A stretch of DNA of 21,855 bases, taken from positions 1 through 21,855 of the forward strand of contig CAYWNA010000226.1 in the NCBI GenBank assembly GCA_964459305.1, given 5' to 3'. The DNA comes from CAYWNA01 sp964459305 (lineage in GTDB: Bacteria; Planctomycetota; Planctomycetia; Pirellulales; Pirellulaceae). A model generated the notes under the pieces. That model was not told the origin of the DNA. It saw nothing but the letters and a program-made list of their open reading frames with translations, and made no database searches. Both the position numbers and the translations under genes were made by a program. Shown here piece by piece: positions 9,036-16,990 of this stretch (position 1 is the first letter of the stretch; each line of letters begins with the position of its first letter).

Positions 9036-11594
9036 TTACGAACTGGTATACCTTTCGATCAGTTTCGCCAATTCCGCGTTGCCGGCTGGAACGCGAACCT
9101 CCGAACCGGCGCCGGAGGCCAGGAATTCCGGCAAGCGGCTGCTCCAACGAGTGACAAAGCTCGACATCAAGCCGAAGTCTTCAGGATCGGCCTCTTCGGT
9201 CTCTTCCATCTTCTCGTCGCTGGGACCGGGATTCATCACGTAGTCGTTCATCATGATGCCGACGTACTTGCGTCGAGCCCGGCGTTTGGCACCTTCATCG
9301 CGCAGTTTCAAGTTGACGACCTTCATCAATTGGCCCTTGATGTCGTCGAACGTTTGTCCGGCACACAGTGCGTCACGCAAATAGCGGGTCAACTGGCCGA
9401 AGTCCTCGGTTCCCAGCCAAGGGCCGCCTTGCGGATTGGCCTTGATGTTGTCTTCCCATCGCTGCAGGGCGGTGGTAGTTGCCCACTCGTGGAGGTATTC
9501 CTGCAGCCGTTTGGGGAATCGACGATCCATTGGTTCCGGTCGTCCCACATTCGTGCGGGCCGGGATGTCGGCGAAATCCGAAAGCGCAAATTGGTCGCCG
9601 TCCTCGAAGCCAAGTGTTTTCTCGATCACCTGCACGCGATCGTAGATGGCTTGCGGATTGGATTTCAGCCACTCGATCACCCTTTCGGCGCACGTGCGGC
9701 GCTGCTCGCGATCGATGTTCGAATCGGCGTTAACGACCCAGCTTTGCGCCAACTGCATCAAGCGGCTGCGAACCTCTTTGATGGCGTTTTCGAGCTGCTC
9801 CTGCTTCTTGTGGGCGGTGGTCACCTCGCGCCACGCCTGACTGATCAACGACAGCCCGCCATCGCCGTCGGTCATGGCCCGCTCCCACTTCATCTCCGGA
9901 TCGGAGACGTACGTTTTGACCATGTCGGACTTCAGAAACGCGTCGCCTGCATGCTTCCACTTGTCCGCGCCCTCTGTCTCCTGCGCCTCTCGATCCGCGT
10001 CCCAGGTACCGGGGTAACGCAGTGGGTAGACATTCGTGAACGACTTGCCGGCTCCACCGAAGTCCGTCATCACCTCGGCCAACGCATCGGCCACTTGCGC
10101 CAGACGCGCGTTGTACAGCATCGCATCGGCATACTCGTCGCGGTTGCGGAATTCTTCGTCGATGCCGGTGACGCCCAGGAACAACGCCGGCAGCTTGTCG
10201 CGAACCTTGGTGGGCCAAATGTCGTCGCCATAACGTGCTCGACCCCACTTGTCGATGTGGTATTTCATCTGGGCCGTCACTTCCAGGTTTCCACCGCGGG
10301 CCAGCAACAGCAGCGTTTGGATCAGCATCTCTTCGGTGTAGCGCTCGAACAGGTACGCGACCTTGCCGCGTTTGACGATTTCCATCTGCTCTTCGGGCAA
10401 TTCGGCACTCTGGCGTTTGCCTTGTTCGGCGCCTTGACGGCCGGCTCGCATGCCGGGAACGTCCAATATGTCGATCATTTCGATGCATTTCCGCCAGTCT
10501 TCGTTCAAGCGGTGCGGCAGGCACGGCATGACCATCTCGAGCATCGAGGCCTGGATCGTCTCCAAATCCAGGTTCCCGCCGCCGCGGCCTTCGTCGTATT
10601 CCAATACGTGCCAACCTTCTCGTTCCACCAGCCGAAAGTCCTCCCAGTCCACTCGCTTGAAGCAACGCGAATTGCGGCGATCGTGAACTTTGGCACGCTG
10701 GCTGTCCAACAGGAAACGCACCCCGGCCCAGTGAGTGAGGATCGCCGGGTCGTGGTCGTCGCTATGGATGCTCTCAAGGAAGTTGTTGATCCGAATAAAC
10801 AAGGTGGTCAGATCGGACCAATTGTCCCAGAACATGTTGGCGGCGATGGCAATGTAGCCGTCTTCGGTCAGCGGATACCGATTCAACAAACCGTTCAGGA
10901 CCGACTCTTTAGATTGGAAGCCGCGGCGATCGCAGACACGCATGTAGGCGTAGGCGTCGATCAGGTCGATCCGCCAGCGGCGGTCGACTTCGGTGTACGA
11001 ATAGCGCGTACCAACCTCGTCGAACAAATCCTCCATCTGATCCTGGGTCCAGTTGCGATCAGGCGTCTGGCATTCCCCGCTGAATCCGCGGGCCACGACT
11101 CGGAGCCATTGCGCCCGAGTCAACGCCCGGACCATCACCGGGTACTCCGCCGACACATTGGCGGCGATACGGTCCTTAGTTGTGAACCGCGTCACCAATG
11201 CGGTCGCTTCGTTTGAACCACTTTGCGGGTTCAGGTCGGTATCGAAGGACAAATGTTGATAGTAGGCCGGCGGTCCGCTCTGTTCGTCGCGTCCCAGCGG
11301 GCTGTAGTCATCGCTGCTGGCGATCAAAACGCGCCCGACGAACAGGCTCTTGCCTACCTGCGACGGGCCGTACACCGCCGCTGCGACGGGCACTTTTGCC
11401 GAACTGTACAGGTTGGACGCCAATCGCCGCAGCCGGGTCAGTTCGAATTCGTCGCTGGCCGGCACAGGCAACAGGTCTTGTCGTATTCGTTCCTCATTGA
11501 ATTCGTTGACCCAATGTGCCAAATCGGTAGCGAAGTTCTCCGTCTCTTCCGCCAATCGAATGATTCGACGGTCGCGATCATCTGGGAAACCCAC
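9036..11594 (-). CDS. srfC: SrfC-like dynamin-type P-loop GTPase
   Basis: The protein resembles SrfC of the srfABC group. GTPase motifs appear in the order found in TRAFAC/dynamin-like proteins. G1 is GPSQVGKS (76-83). A likely G2 threonine lies in SNEATALVTRF (127-137). G3 is DVPG (378-381), preceded by hydrophobic IDIL. A degenerate G4, TGID (476-479), follows LFLGV. The 240-residue gap between G2 and G3 is longer than in most GTPases. The C-terminal half (about 540-800) is helical and charged, compatible with a dynamin-like stalk. There is no transmembrane helix. The start is GTG with an AGGAG ribosome binding site 10 nt upstream. Here srfC precedes srfB, whereas I recall srfA-srfB-srfC in Salmonella; no srfA is recognised in this window. 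It probably hydrolyses GTP and acts with SrfB, perhaps at the membrane. Confidence 0.8.
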   Translation of the reverse strand: MGFPDDRDRRIIRLAEETENFATDLAHWVNEFNEERIRQDLLPVPASDEFELTRLRRLASNLYSSAKVPVAAAVYGPSQVGKSLFVGRVLIASSDDYSPLGRDEQSGPPAYYQHLSFDTDLNPQSGSNEATALVTRFTTKDRIAANVSAEYPVMVRALTRAQWLRVVARGFSGECQTPDRNWTQDQMEDLFDEVGTRYSYTEVDRRWRIDLIDAYAYMRVCDRRGFQSKESVLNGLLNRYPLTEDGYIAIAANMFWDNWSDLTTLFIRINNFLESIHSDDHDPAILTHWAGVRFLLDSQRAKVHDRRNSRCFKRVDWEDFRLVEREGWHVLEYDEGRGGGNLDLETIQASMLEMVMPCLPHRLNEDWRKCIEMIDILDVPGMRAGRQGAEQGKRQSAELPEEQMEIVKRGKVAYLFERYTEEMLIQTLLLLARGGNLEVTAQMKYHIDKWGRARYGDDIWPTKVRDKLPALFLGVTGIDEEFRNRDEYADAMLYNARLAQVADALAEVMTDFGGAGKSFTNVYPLRYPGTWDADREAQETEGADKWKHAGDAFLKSDMVKTYVSDPEMKWERAMTDGDGGLSLISQAWREVTTAHKKQEQLENAIKEVRSRLMQLAQSWVVNADSNIDREQRRTCAERVIEWLKSNPQAIYDRVQVIEKTLGFEDGDQFALSDFADIPARTNVGRPEPMDRRFPKRLQEYLHEWATTTALQRWEDNIKANPQGGPWLGTEDFGQLTRYLRDALCAGQTFDDIKGQLMKVVNLKLRDEGAKRRARRKYVGIMMNDYVMNPGPSDEKMEETEEADPEDFGLMSSFVTRWSSRLPEFLASGAGSEVRVPAGNAELAKLIERYTSS

Positions 11595-11666
11595 GGCAGT
11601 CTATCTCCTGTCTTGCGGATGGAGAGGAAAGCACCGTTGTCGTACTGTCAGTGCAACTGTTCGTCT

Positions 11667-11694
11667 ATTGTACGCCAATTCGCGGCGAGCAAAA
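11667..11694 (-). promoter_or_regulatory. Candidate sigma70-type promoter for the srfC-srfB operon
   Basis: On the minus strand a good -10 box (TACAAT, 11667-11672) is preceded by a poor -35 (TTTTGC, 11689-11694) at 16-bp spacing, about 70 bp upstream of the GTG start of srfC. It sits between the terminator of the upstream gene and srfC, as an operon promoter should. The -35 match is weak, so an activator would be expected if the site is real. Confidence 0.35.
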
Positions 11695-11822
11695 GATCGC
11701 ACAAGCCAAATGAATCGCCTCAGGGCACGACTGACATAGCCGTGGCACAACACCCCAGCGATCGTAGCACACCACTAGATTGTGCACTACCGGGACCCGC
11801 GCAAGCAACCCCCCAAACAAAC

Positions 11823-11857
11823 TCTTCCCCGCATCACTTGGAGCAATGCGGGGAAGA
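11823..11857 (-). terminator. Intrinsic terminator after the 1219-aa membrane-anchor gene
   Basis: TCTTCCCCGCAT (11823-11834) and ATGCGGGGAAGA (11846-11857) form a perfect 12-bp stem with an 11-nt loop, 40 bp past the stop of the membrane-anchor gene. On the minus strand the stem is followed by AGTTTGTTT, a short T-rich run. Transcription of the upstream gene therefore probably ends here, at least in part, and srfC starts a new unit. The rest of the 303-bp gap (11595-11897) holds only the promoter candidate. Confidence 0.7.
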
Positions 11858-11897
11858 AGGAGGATCTGTACGACTAGACGCAAGCCTAAAGATCGAC

Positions 11898-14800
11898 TCA
11901 CTCGTCTTTCTTGCTGGACGTGATCACGGGTTTCCGGGCTGTGCCTCCGTCCTTGCTTTTGCTGGACCTGATCACGGGGACCCGGCCCTGGCCGGTGATG
12001 TTCTCTCGCTTCTTTCGATCCAGATTGTGCTGCTGCATGGCTTTCAGCAGCTTTGACTTGCCATCCTTGTCCGTCGGTGAGTCACCACCGGTGTAGGTCG
12101 GCGGCACGGACGGTGACCGGCTTGCCGAGCCGGCGGCGGCGGCCCCACCGGCTCGCGACCCTAAGATGCCCGGTCGCGTCGGCGTGCCGCGCGTGCTGGA
12201 CCCGGCCGGCGTGGCGTAGGCCGAGGCTGGCTGCGCCCCAGGCGTCCGCGGACGAAAACCTGACGGCGCCCGTGTGTCGGAACCAGCCGGAGTCGGCTGG
12301 GCCAGTGCGGGCGAAGCCGGCGATGGCTTGGCCGGCGCGCGAGTATCCGATCCGGGCGGCGCCGGAGACGGTTTCGGTTTGGCGGGGGATGGACTCGCCG
12401 GGGAGGGCGAGGGTTTGGCCGGGGAGGGCGAAGGCTTTGCAGGCGAGGGCGAAGGCTTTGCAGGCGAGGGCGAAGGCTTTGCAGGCGAGGGCGAGGGTTT
12501 TGCAGGGGACGGCGAGGGCTTTGCCGGTGAAGCCGGACTGGGGCTCGGGCTGGAAGGCGACGGCGAAGGCGAAGACGATTCGGGCGACGGGGAATTAGGG
12601 GAAGGGGAACTCGGCGACGGTGAGTTCGGTGACGGCGAGCTTGATGACGGCGAACGCGAACCGGAGCCGGGTGAACCGGCTACGGACCGCCTCGGCGAAG
12701 AGACCAGCGTCGAGTCGGAGTCCGATCCCGAAACGACGACTGTATTGCCTTCGGAGCGAATGATCGCGGCCCCGTCACCTGACCGGCGTCGGATGGTCGT
12801 CCGCTTCCTAATGACGCGTCTCCCGTCGTCATCGTCGTCCATAATGACGGGGGCGACCACGTCGGGCGTTCGATCGATGACGACGTCGGGCGTTCGGTCG
12901 ATGATGACCGGATCGACATCAACCGACTCAACTCGGCGTGCCACACGCCCAAGACCGAACTTCATCTGGAATTTTTCGCTTTGATCGGCCGTTCGCCGCT
13001 CCATCCACAATTCATAAGTATCGTCGGCAGTGCGGGCAAGCGCCGGAGTGACGACCAGCGGCGTTGCGTCATCGGGATAGAGCTTCCACTCGCTCATCGA
13101 GCCACCCGCTGAATCGGTCAGCCGATATTCGCCGGCCCGCCTCAGATACAACCGCAGATTCGCGTTGAAACTCTCCGCCGTCAGATTCGTCGATTCGACA
13201 TCCAGAATCTTGAAATCGAGAACCGCGCCGGTGGCGTCCCCGAGCAACCTCGTTGCCAGTACTCCGTCGAGGCCCTGGTATCGAATGACATCGCCATCGC
13301 CAACGCGGTGCGTCTTCCAGTAGTTCAACAAGTCCGCTTCGCTCAAGCTGTCCAGTCGGATGCCGTTATGCTCGACCAGGAGCGCCCCCTTCGGAACCTC
13401 TCCCATCAGCGCGAAGGGATCGCTCTCGTCGATCAGCAAACCGCCGCGATCGGCGTCGTACAATATACCGTCGGTCATGTACTTTCCCGTCGTCGGCACG
13501 GGCGGATGCACGCCAAATCCGTTGCCCAACATGTCCAAAGCGGTGATCTCTCCAGCACGCACTTCGACGGTGGCGTCGGCAAGCATCGTGCCCAATCGGA
13601 CCTCCATGTCCTGCGGAAGCTCGGTGGCCGCAAGCGGATTCAAGAGCATGGTTCTCTTGTTCACGTCCACGTTCTCCACGCGCGGCTGCCTTTCCCAAAT
13701 CAACTCGTCCGGCACAATCTTGATCCCTTGCCGGGCATTCGTCGCACCGATCAGATTCGCCGACTCCGGCTGACCGACCTTCATGGTGTAAACCGGCGGA
13801 TTGAACTCGAGCGACTCGATAACCCCATCGGTGACCGTCACCGGGACAACCGCGGATTTGGCCGCTTGCGAAACGGTCACCTCCGCCTGGCCGATGCTTC
13901 GCGCGGCAAGCCAGACCTCGAAACCGGCGTTTTCGTCTTCGGTACGGAACACTTCCACCACTTCCACGTTGGAGGAAACAGCGGTGATCGGCTCGTCCGT
14001 GCCGGTTCTGACGTTCAGCCCAATAAGTTCATAAACCACCGCGTCGTCAATCGGGTTGGGCGTCACAACAAACACGTCGTCGCCCAACATGCGCCCCGAT
14101 ACGTTGAACGCCACGGATGCGTCCAAATCGTCGTAGCTCACCTGCACCTCGCCGACGCCTTCCTCTCGGCCGGTCAGATAGGGGCCTTCCACGCTGGCTG
14201 CCGTTGTGGGGCTGACCTTGCACTTCAGCAGCGAAGATCCCGACAACGTGTGCTCCGCGCCATCTTTGGCAATGCCCACGACCTCCACGCGGCTGCTCTG
14301 CCCCACGGAAAACGTATCGGGCTCCAACTTGACAGTCAGCGACGTGAATTCGGCCAGGACCACCTGCACACCCATCGAACTCTCTGCATACGTATCGTCT
14401 TCCCGGAGCATGGCATATCGGGCAAACACCTTGGTCGCACCGACACTATCGCCTTGGATTTGGCCTTTCTCCGATTCGCTCAGAACCAGGAACTTGTTAT
14501 CGCCACCGCTTTCCTCCCACCATTCGACCTGCCTCGTCAGATCCACCGTATTCCCATCGTCGTAGTGGCCGATGGCTTTCAGTTTCTTGGTTCCGCCGAT
14601 CGCCACTCTAACGTCGTCGGCAGGCTCGATGGTCAGCGTGTCCGGAGGCGTAGCAGGACCGACCTTGACGGTCACTTCCAGGGCTAGTTCTCCCCTACTG
14701 AACCGCGCGACGGTTTGTCCCTCGTTAACGGCATTGGCCACCGCACCGTAAGATTCGAATTCGAGGACACGCGGATCGCGCGCCTCCACAAACGCTGCCG

Positions 14801-15557
14801 ATGTCACGTCCTTCTTGAAGAAGTACCAACGGTGATCTTCGACCTTGAATTCAATGCGGCTGCCCAGTGGGCCGGCCCATTCGGTTGGCGTGACGACCAA
14901 TTTGGGCCGGGTCGTCCACAGGAACAGGCCTAGCAGCAAGATGATCGCCATCATCAGCCACGGCGAAGCCAGCACGCCGAGTCCCTTTCGCTTTTTCTTC
15001 TTAACTCGCCCGCCCTGGAGCGGCGGCCGAACACCCAGGAAGTCGCCTTCTGGGGTGCGCCAGAGCTTGGCCTTCAATGGCTCCAAGTCGGCACGCTGAT
15101 AGCCGCAGCACCAAACCAAACACGGTTCCTCGTGGGGCACACTGCACTTGAAGAAGTAGGAGTCGAAATCGCTGGCATCCAGGTCGTTTGTCTGTTCGGC
15201 GATGCTTTTCTTCAGAATCCGGTGCACCATCTGCTCGGTCGATGATTCCGGCTTGATCTTCTTGATCTTGATGCGGAGGTTCTCCACATCCTGAGCGAAC
15301 TTCTTCTCCAACTCACCCTTGCTCACTGGATGGCAGTCAACACCCTCAAGGCGCCCTCGCTCGTCCTCGTTCAAGTAGAAAGTGACGACATCCTCGTTCC
15401 GCCACTCAGGTTCTGCAATGTAATCGCCGAGCCATTTGCGAAGGATCTGGTAGTTGACGTGCTGGCGGTCCAGCAACGGCAAACCCGGCTCCAAGGCTGT
15501 GTGCTGGTAATCCCGGGCGTCTTCCGAGAGATCCACAAAGAAAAGAGGTGTAGCCAT
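11898..15557 (-). CDS. Single-pass membrane protein with Ig-like repeats, PDZ-like segment and Ser/Pro-repeat tail
   Basis: Residues 1-185 form a soluble N-terminal domain of no recognised family. A basic stop-transfer motif (KKKKRKG, 186-192) and one transmembrane helix (about 196-216) follow. By the positive-inside rule the N-terminus is cytoplasmic and about 1000 residues lie outside the cytoplasmic membrane. Residues about 217-665 look like a series of bacterial Ig-like (BIG-type) beta domains, with motifs such as VAIGGTKKLKAIGHYDDGNT and FSVGQSSRVEVVGIAKDGAE. Residues about 680-765 resemble a PDZ domain (GALLVEHNGIRLDSLSEADL). A beta-rich segment (770-870), a tandem IDRTPDVV repeat, an acidic/basic stretch (906-926) and a low-complexity Ser/Pro/Lys tail (about 955-1090) follow; the C-terminus is very basic. 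The ATG has a GGTGA ribosome binding site. It probably anchors the Srf proteins to the envelope and reaches toward the wall or outer membrane. Confidence 0.85.
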   Translation of the reverse strand: MATPLFFVDLSEDARDYQHTALEPGLPLLDRQHVNYQILRKWLGDYIAEPEWRNEDVVTFYLNEDERGRLEGVDCHPVSKGELEKKFAQDVENLRIKIKKIKPESSTEQMVHRILKKSIAEQTNDLDASDFDSYFFKCSVPHEEPCLVWCCGYQRADLEPLKAKLWRTPEGDFLGVRPPLQGGRVKKKKRKGLGVLASPWLMMAIILLLGLFLWTTRPKLVVTPTEWAGPLGSRIEFKVEDHRWYFFKKDVTSAAFVEARDPRVLEFESYGAVANAVNEGQTVARFSRGELALEVTVKVGPATPPDTLTIEPADDVRVAIGGTKKLKAIGHYDDGNTVDLTRQVEWWEESGGDNKFLVLSESEKGQIQGDSVGATKVFARYAMLREDDTYAESSMGVQVVLAEFTSLTVKLEPDTFSVGQSSRVEVVGIAKDGAEHTLSGSSLLKCKVSPTTAASVEGPYLTGREEGVGEVQVSYDDLDASVAFNVSGRMLGDDVFVVTPNPIDDAVVYELIGLNVRTGTDEPITAVSSNVEVVEVFRTEDENAGFEVWLAARSIGQAEVTVSQAAKSAVVPVTVTDGVIESLEFNPPVYTMKVGQPESANLIGATNARQGIKIVPDELIWERQPRVENVDVNKRTMLLNPLAATELPQDMEVRLGTMLADATVEVRAGEITALDMLGNGFGVHPPVPTTGKYMTDGILYDADRGGLLIDESDPFALMGEVPKGALLVEHNGIRLDSLSEADLLNYWKTHRVGDGDVIRYQGLDGVLATRLLGDATGAVLDFKILDVESTNLTAESFNANLRLYLRRAGEYRLTDSAGGSMSEWKLYPDDATPLVVTPALARTADDTYELWMERRTADQSEKFQMKFGLGRVARRVESVDVDPVIIDRTPDVVIDRTPDVVAPVIMDDDDDGRRVIRKRTTIRRRSGDGAAIIRSEGNTVVVSGSDSDSTLVSSPRRSVAGSPGSGSRSPSSSSPSPNSPSPSSPSPNSPSPESSSPSPSPSSPSPSPASPAKPSPSPAKPSPSPAKPSPSPAKPSPSPAKPSPSPAKPSPSPASPSPAKPKPSPAPPGSDTRAPAKPSPASPALAQPTPAGSDTRAPSGFRPRTPGAQPASAYATPAGSSTRGTPTRPGILGSRAGGAAAAGSASRSPSVPPTYTGGDSPTDKDGKSKLLKAMQQHNLDRKKRENITGQGRVPVIRSSKSKDGGTARKPVITSSKKDE
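12411..12536 (-). repeat. 21-bp tandem repeat encoding the PSPSPAK array
   Basis: Six units of 21 bp run head to tail from 12411 to 12536. Three consecutive units (12432-12494) are identical and the outer ones differ by a few bases. Each encodes the heptad PSPSPAK of the membrane-anchor tail. Identical neighbouring units point to recent expansion by slippage or recombination. The related stretch at about 12585-12650 encodes SPSPNSPSPSS-type repeats. Confidence 0.9.
12856..12903 (-). repeat. 24-bp direct repeat encoding IDRTPDVV twice
   Basis: Two 24-bp copies (gacgtcgggcgttcgatcga and gacgtcgggcgttcggtcga, each plus 4 bp) encode tandem IDRTPDVV in the anchor protein, between the folded part and the acidic/basic stretch. 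This is an internal duplication of the linker. Confidence 0.7.
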
Positions 15558-15700
15558 GGTTGTTCACCGCCCCTTCAAACCCCAGACGCATCTGCCAGAA
15601 AAATGGCACTACACCTGCGAGTTCGAGTAAAGAAGATCAATGTTTCCGTACTCAAGTTCCCGGCTTCCGAGGAAGAACGGGGAGCACAGGACAATACTTA

Positions 15701-15729
15701 AGTCTAATGGACGCAAATAGTAGCATCAA
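15701..15729 (-). promoter_or_regulatory. Candidate promoter for the membrane-anchor gene
   Basis: On the minus strand TTGATG (15724-15729) and TAGACT (15701-15706) are spaced by exactly 17 bp, each matching 4 of 6 consensus positions, 143 bp upstream of the ATG. The 234-bp gap between the phosphatase stop and this gene shows no strong terminator, so read-through from the phosphatase gene is also possible. Confidence 0.35.
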
Positions 15730-15791
15730 GTCGAGACAGCCGGCCGAAATCGCACTCTATGACTTGAAACGCTGGAGGTCGCCAGTTGTAC

Positions 15792-16700
15792 TCATTTCGA
15801 GTCGCGATCGGACAGCCATTTGCTTTCCGCCAAACCGCGGAAGCCTTTGCGCAGAGACCCTTTGACCGATTTCAACGCATCCTTGAGCTTGTCTTCCGCA
15901 GCATCCAGCAAGCCATCCTCCTCTTGAGGGGTTGGCGCTGATGCTTCCGGCTGACTTGGGCCGATGCGGATTAAGACCATCGTGGAATCGTCGTACCGAA
16001 TCTGGTTGCCCTCCCGCAGACCGATCAACCACCGCTGCCAGTCCTCGGCCGTCGTACTCCAATACGAATCCCAGTCCACGCCATTTCCCGACTCCAGCTG
16101 ACGCATGGCCCAAGCCGCGACGGCGTCCGTGCAAAGTACGAGCAAATCTCCGGGGTTGCACTGAGTCTCCATGGCTTCGAAGGCCACGGTTTCCGATCGT
16201 TTGAGGACACTGTGGATGACCTGAGGGTGGTCTTCGAAACGCGAGCTTTCCTGGATGGGAAAGGTCTGTAACACCTGTCCGCCGCGAACGTGGAACAAGC
16301 AGCAATCGCCGATGGAGTACGTCCGCACCTGATAGGGTCTGGCGACATCGTCACTGGCACCGCCGGACGTCATCTCCACCCATAGCAACGTCGTCGCGCC
16401 GCCCTCCAGCAGTTTTGGCTTCTGGTGCCACGCCAGCGAGCTCTCATCGATCGACGCCGACCACGCTTCCCGGTACTTTTTCAGCCACGTCTCCATGGCC
16501 TGTGGATCGTTGACGTCCGGCGTGTCGTCAACCACCGCCTGGGCCATAATGCCTGCCCAGCGGCCGGAGAACAGGGAAGACGAAACACCGTCGCAGATCG
16601 CGGCCATCCCTTGGTCTGGGTCGACGTAGAAAGCGTCTTCGTAGGCGTTCGGATTCTGAACGTCCTTGGGTATCCAATATGCTCGATGTTCGAAAAGCAT
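15792..16700 (-). CDS. Divergent PP2C-family (PPM) Ser/Thr protein phosphatase
   Basis: Metal-binding and fold motifs of the PPM family occur in order: the ED pair at 21-22 (YEDAFYV), ICDGV with D37-G38, GATTLLWV (101-108), SIGDCCLFHVRGG (129-141), CTDAVAAW (190-197, in place of the usual S-D-G) and DDST (237-240, in place of D-N-x-T). These predict a metal-dependent cytoplasmic phosphatase acting on phospho-Ser/Thr. The motifs are diverged but the acidic residues are retained, so activity is likely. Residues about 262-300 form a charged, possibly amphipathic helical tail (KLKDALKSVKGSLRKGFRGL) that could bind membrane or a partner. It is the first gene of the collinear block leading to the Srf genes, and no cognate kinase is present in the window. 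The ribosome binding site before the ATG is weak. Confidence 0.8.
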   Translation of the reverse strand: MLFEHRAYWIPKDVQNPNAYEDAFYVDPDQGMAAICDGVSSSLFSGRWAGIMAQAVVDDTPDVNDPQAMETWLKKYREAWSASIDESSLAWHQKPKLLEGGATTLLWVEMTSGGASDDVARPYQVRTYSIGDCCLFHVRGGQVLQTFPIQESSRFEDHPQVIHSVLKRSETVAFEAMETQCNPGDLLVLCTDAVAAWAMRQLESGNGVDWDSYWSTTAEDWQRWLIGLREGNQIRYDDSTMVLIRIGPSQPEASAPTPQEEDGLLDAAEDKLKDALKSVKGSLRKGFRGLAESKWLSDRDSK

Positions 16701-16759
16701 GACGTATTGTCGCCTGTCTTTTGCCTATGGCAGCTACCGACGTAGACCAGACCATGATG

Positions 16760-16788
16760 AGTATAGCCTTCGAAATCCGCGTCGTACA
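16760..16788 (-). promoter_or_regulatory. Candidate promoter for the phosphatase gene
   Basis: On the minus strand a good -10 (TATACT, 16760-16765) lies 17 bp from a weak -35 (TGTACG, 16783-16788), about 60 bp upstream of the phosphatase ATG. The rest of the 290-bp gap 16701-16990 shows no gene or strong hairpin. Confidence 0.35.
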
Positions 16789-16990
16789 CACCATTCAGGT
16801 CAACCAGGCGAAATCTGAGACGCCGCGTGGACTACGACGTGTGCAGTCGAAAGCGGTGCGCCACACATATGGTTTTCGTTCCCAGTGATTCGCTGCCCCA
16901 GCGGCTAGGAGCACTGACGCAGGCATGCGAGTTTGAGCCTGACACTCAGGCGCCTCCGCTCCTCAACCCTCGTCGCAGTCCAGGACCAAG

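Noticed and set aside
9330..11216. A 628-codon plus-strand open frame opposite the SrfC-like gene
   Set aside because: It mirrors a gene with clear GTPase motifs, has no ribosome binding site or recognisable domain, and is a product of codon bias on the opposite strand.
12411..12536. Regular repeats considered as a CRISPR array
   Set aside because: The 21-bp units are directly tandem without spacers and encode a protein heptad.
12274..12984. A Gly/Glu-rich plus-strand frame (repeated GEGEGFA)
   Set aside because: It is the antisense reading of the Ser/Pro/Lys 21-bp repeat and not an independent repeat protein.
13308..14687. A 459-codon plus-strand open frame opposite the membrane-anchor gene
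   Set aside because: Its His/Arg-rich composition is typical of an antisense shadow; the minus-strand frame encodes ordered Ig-like repeats.
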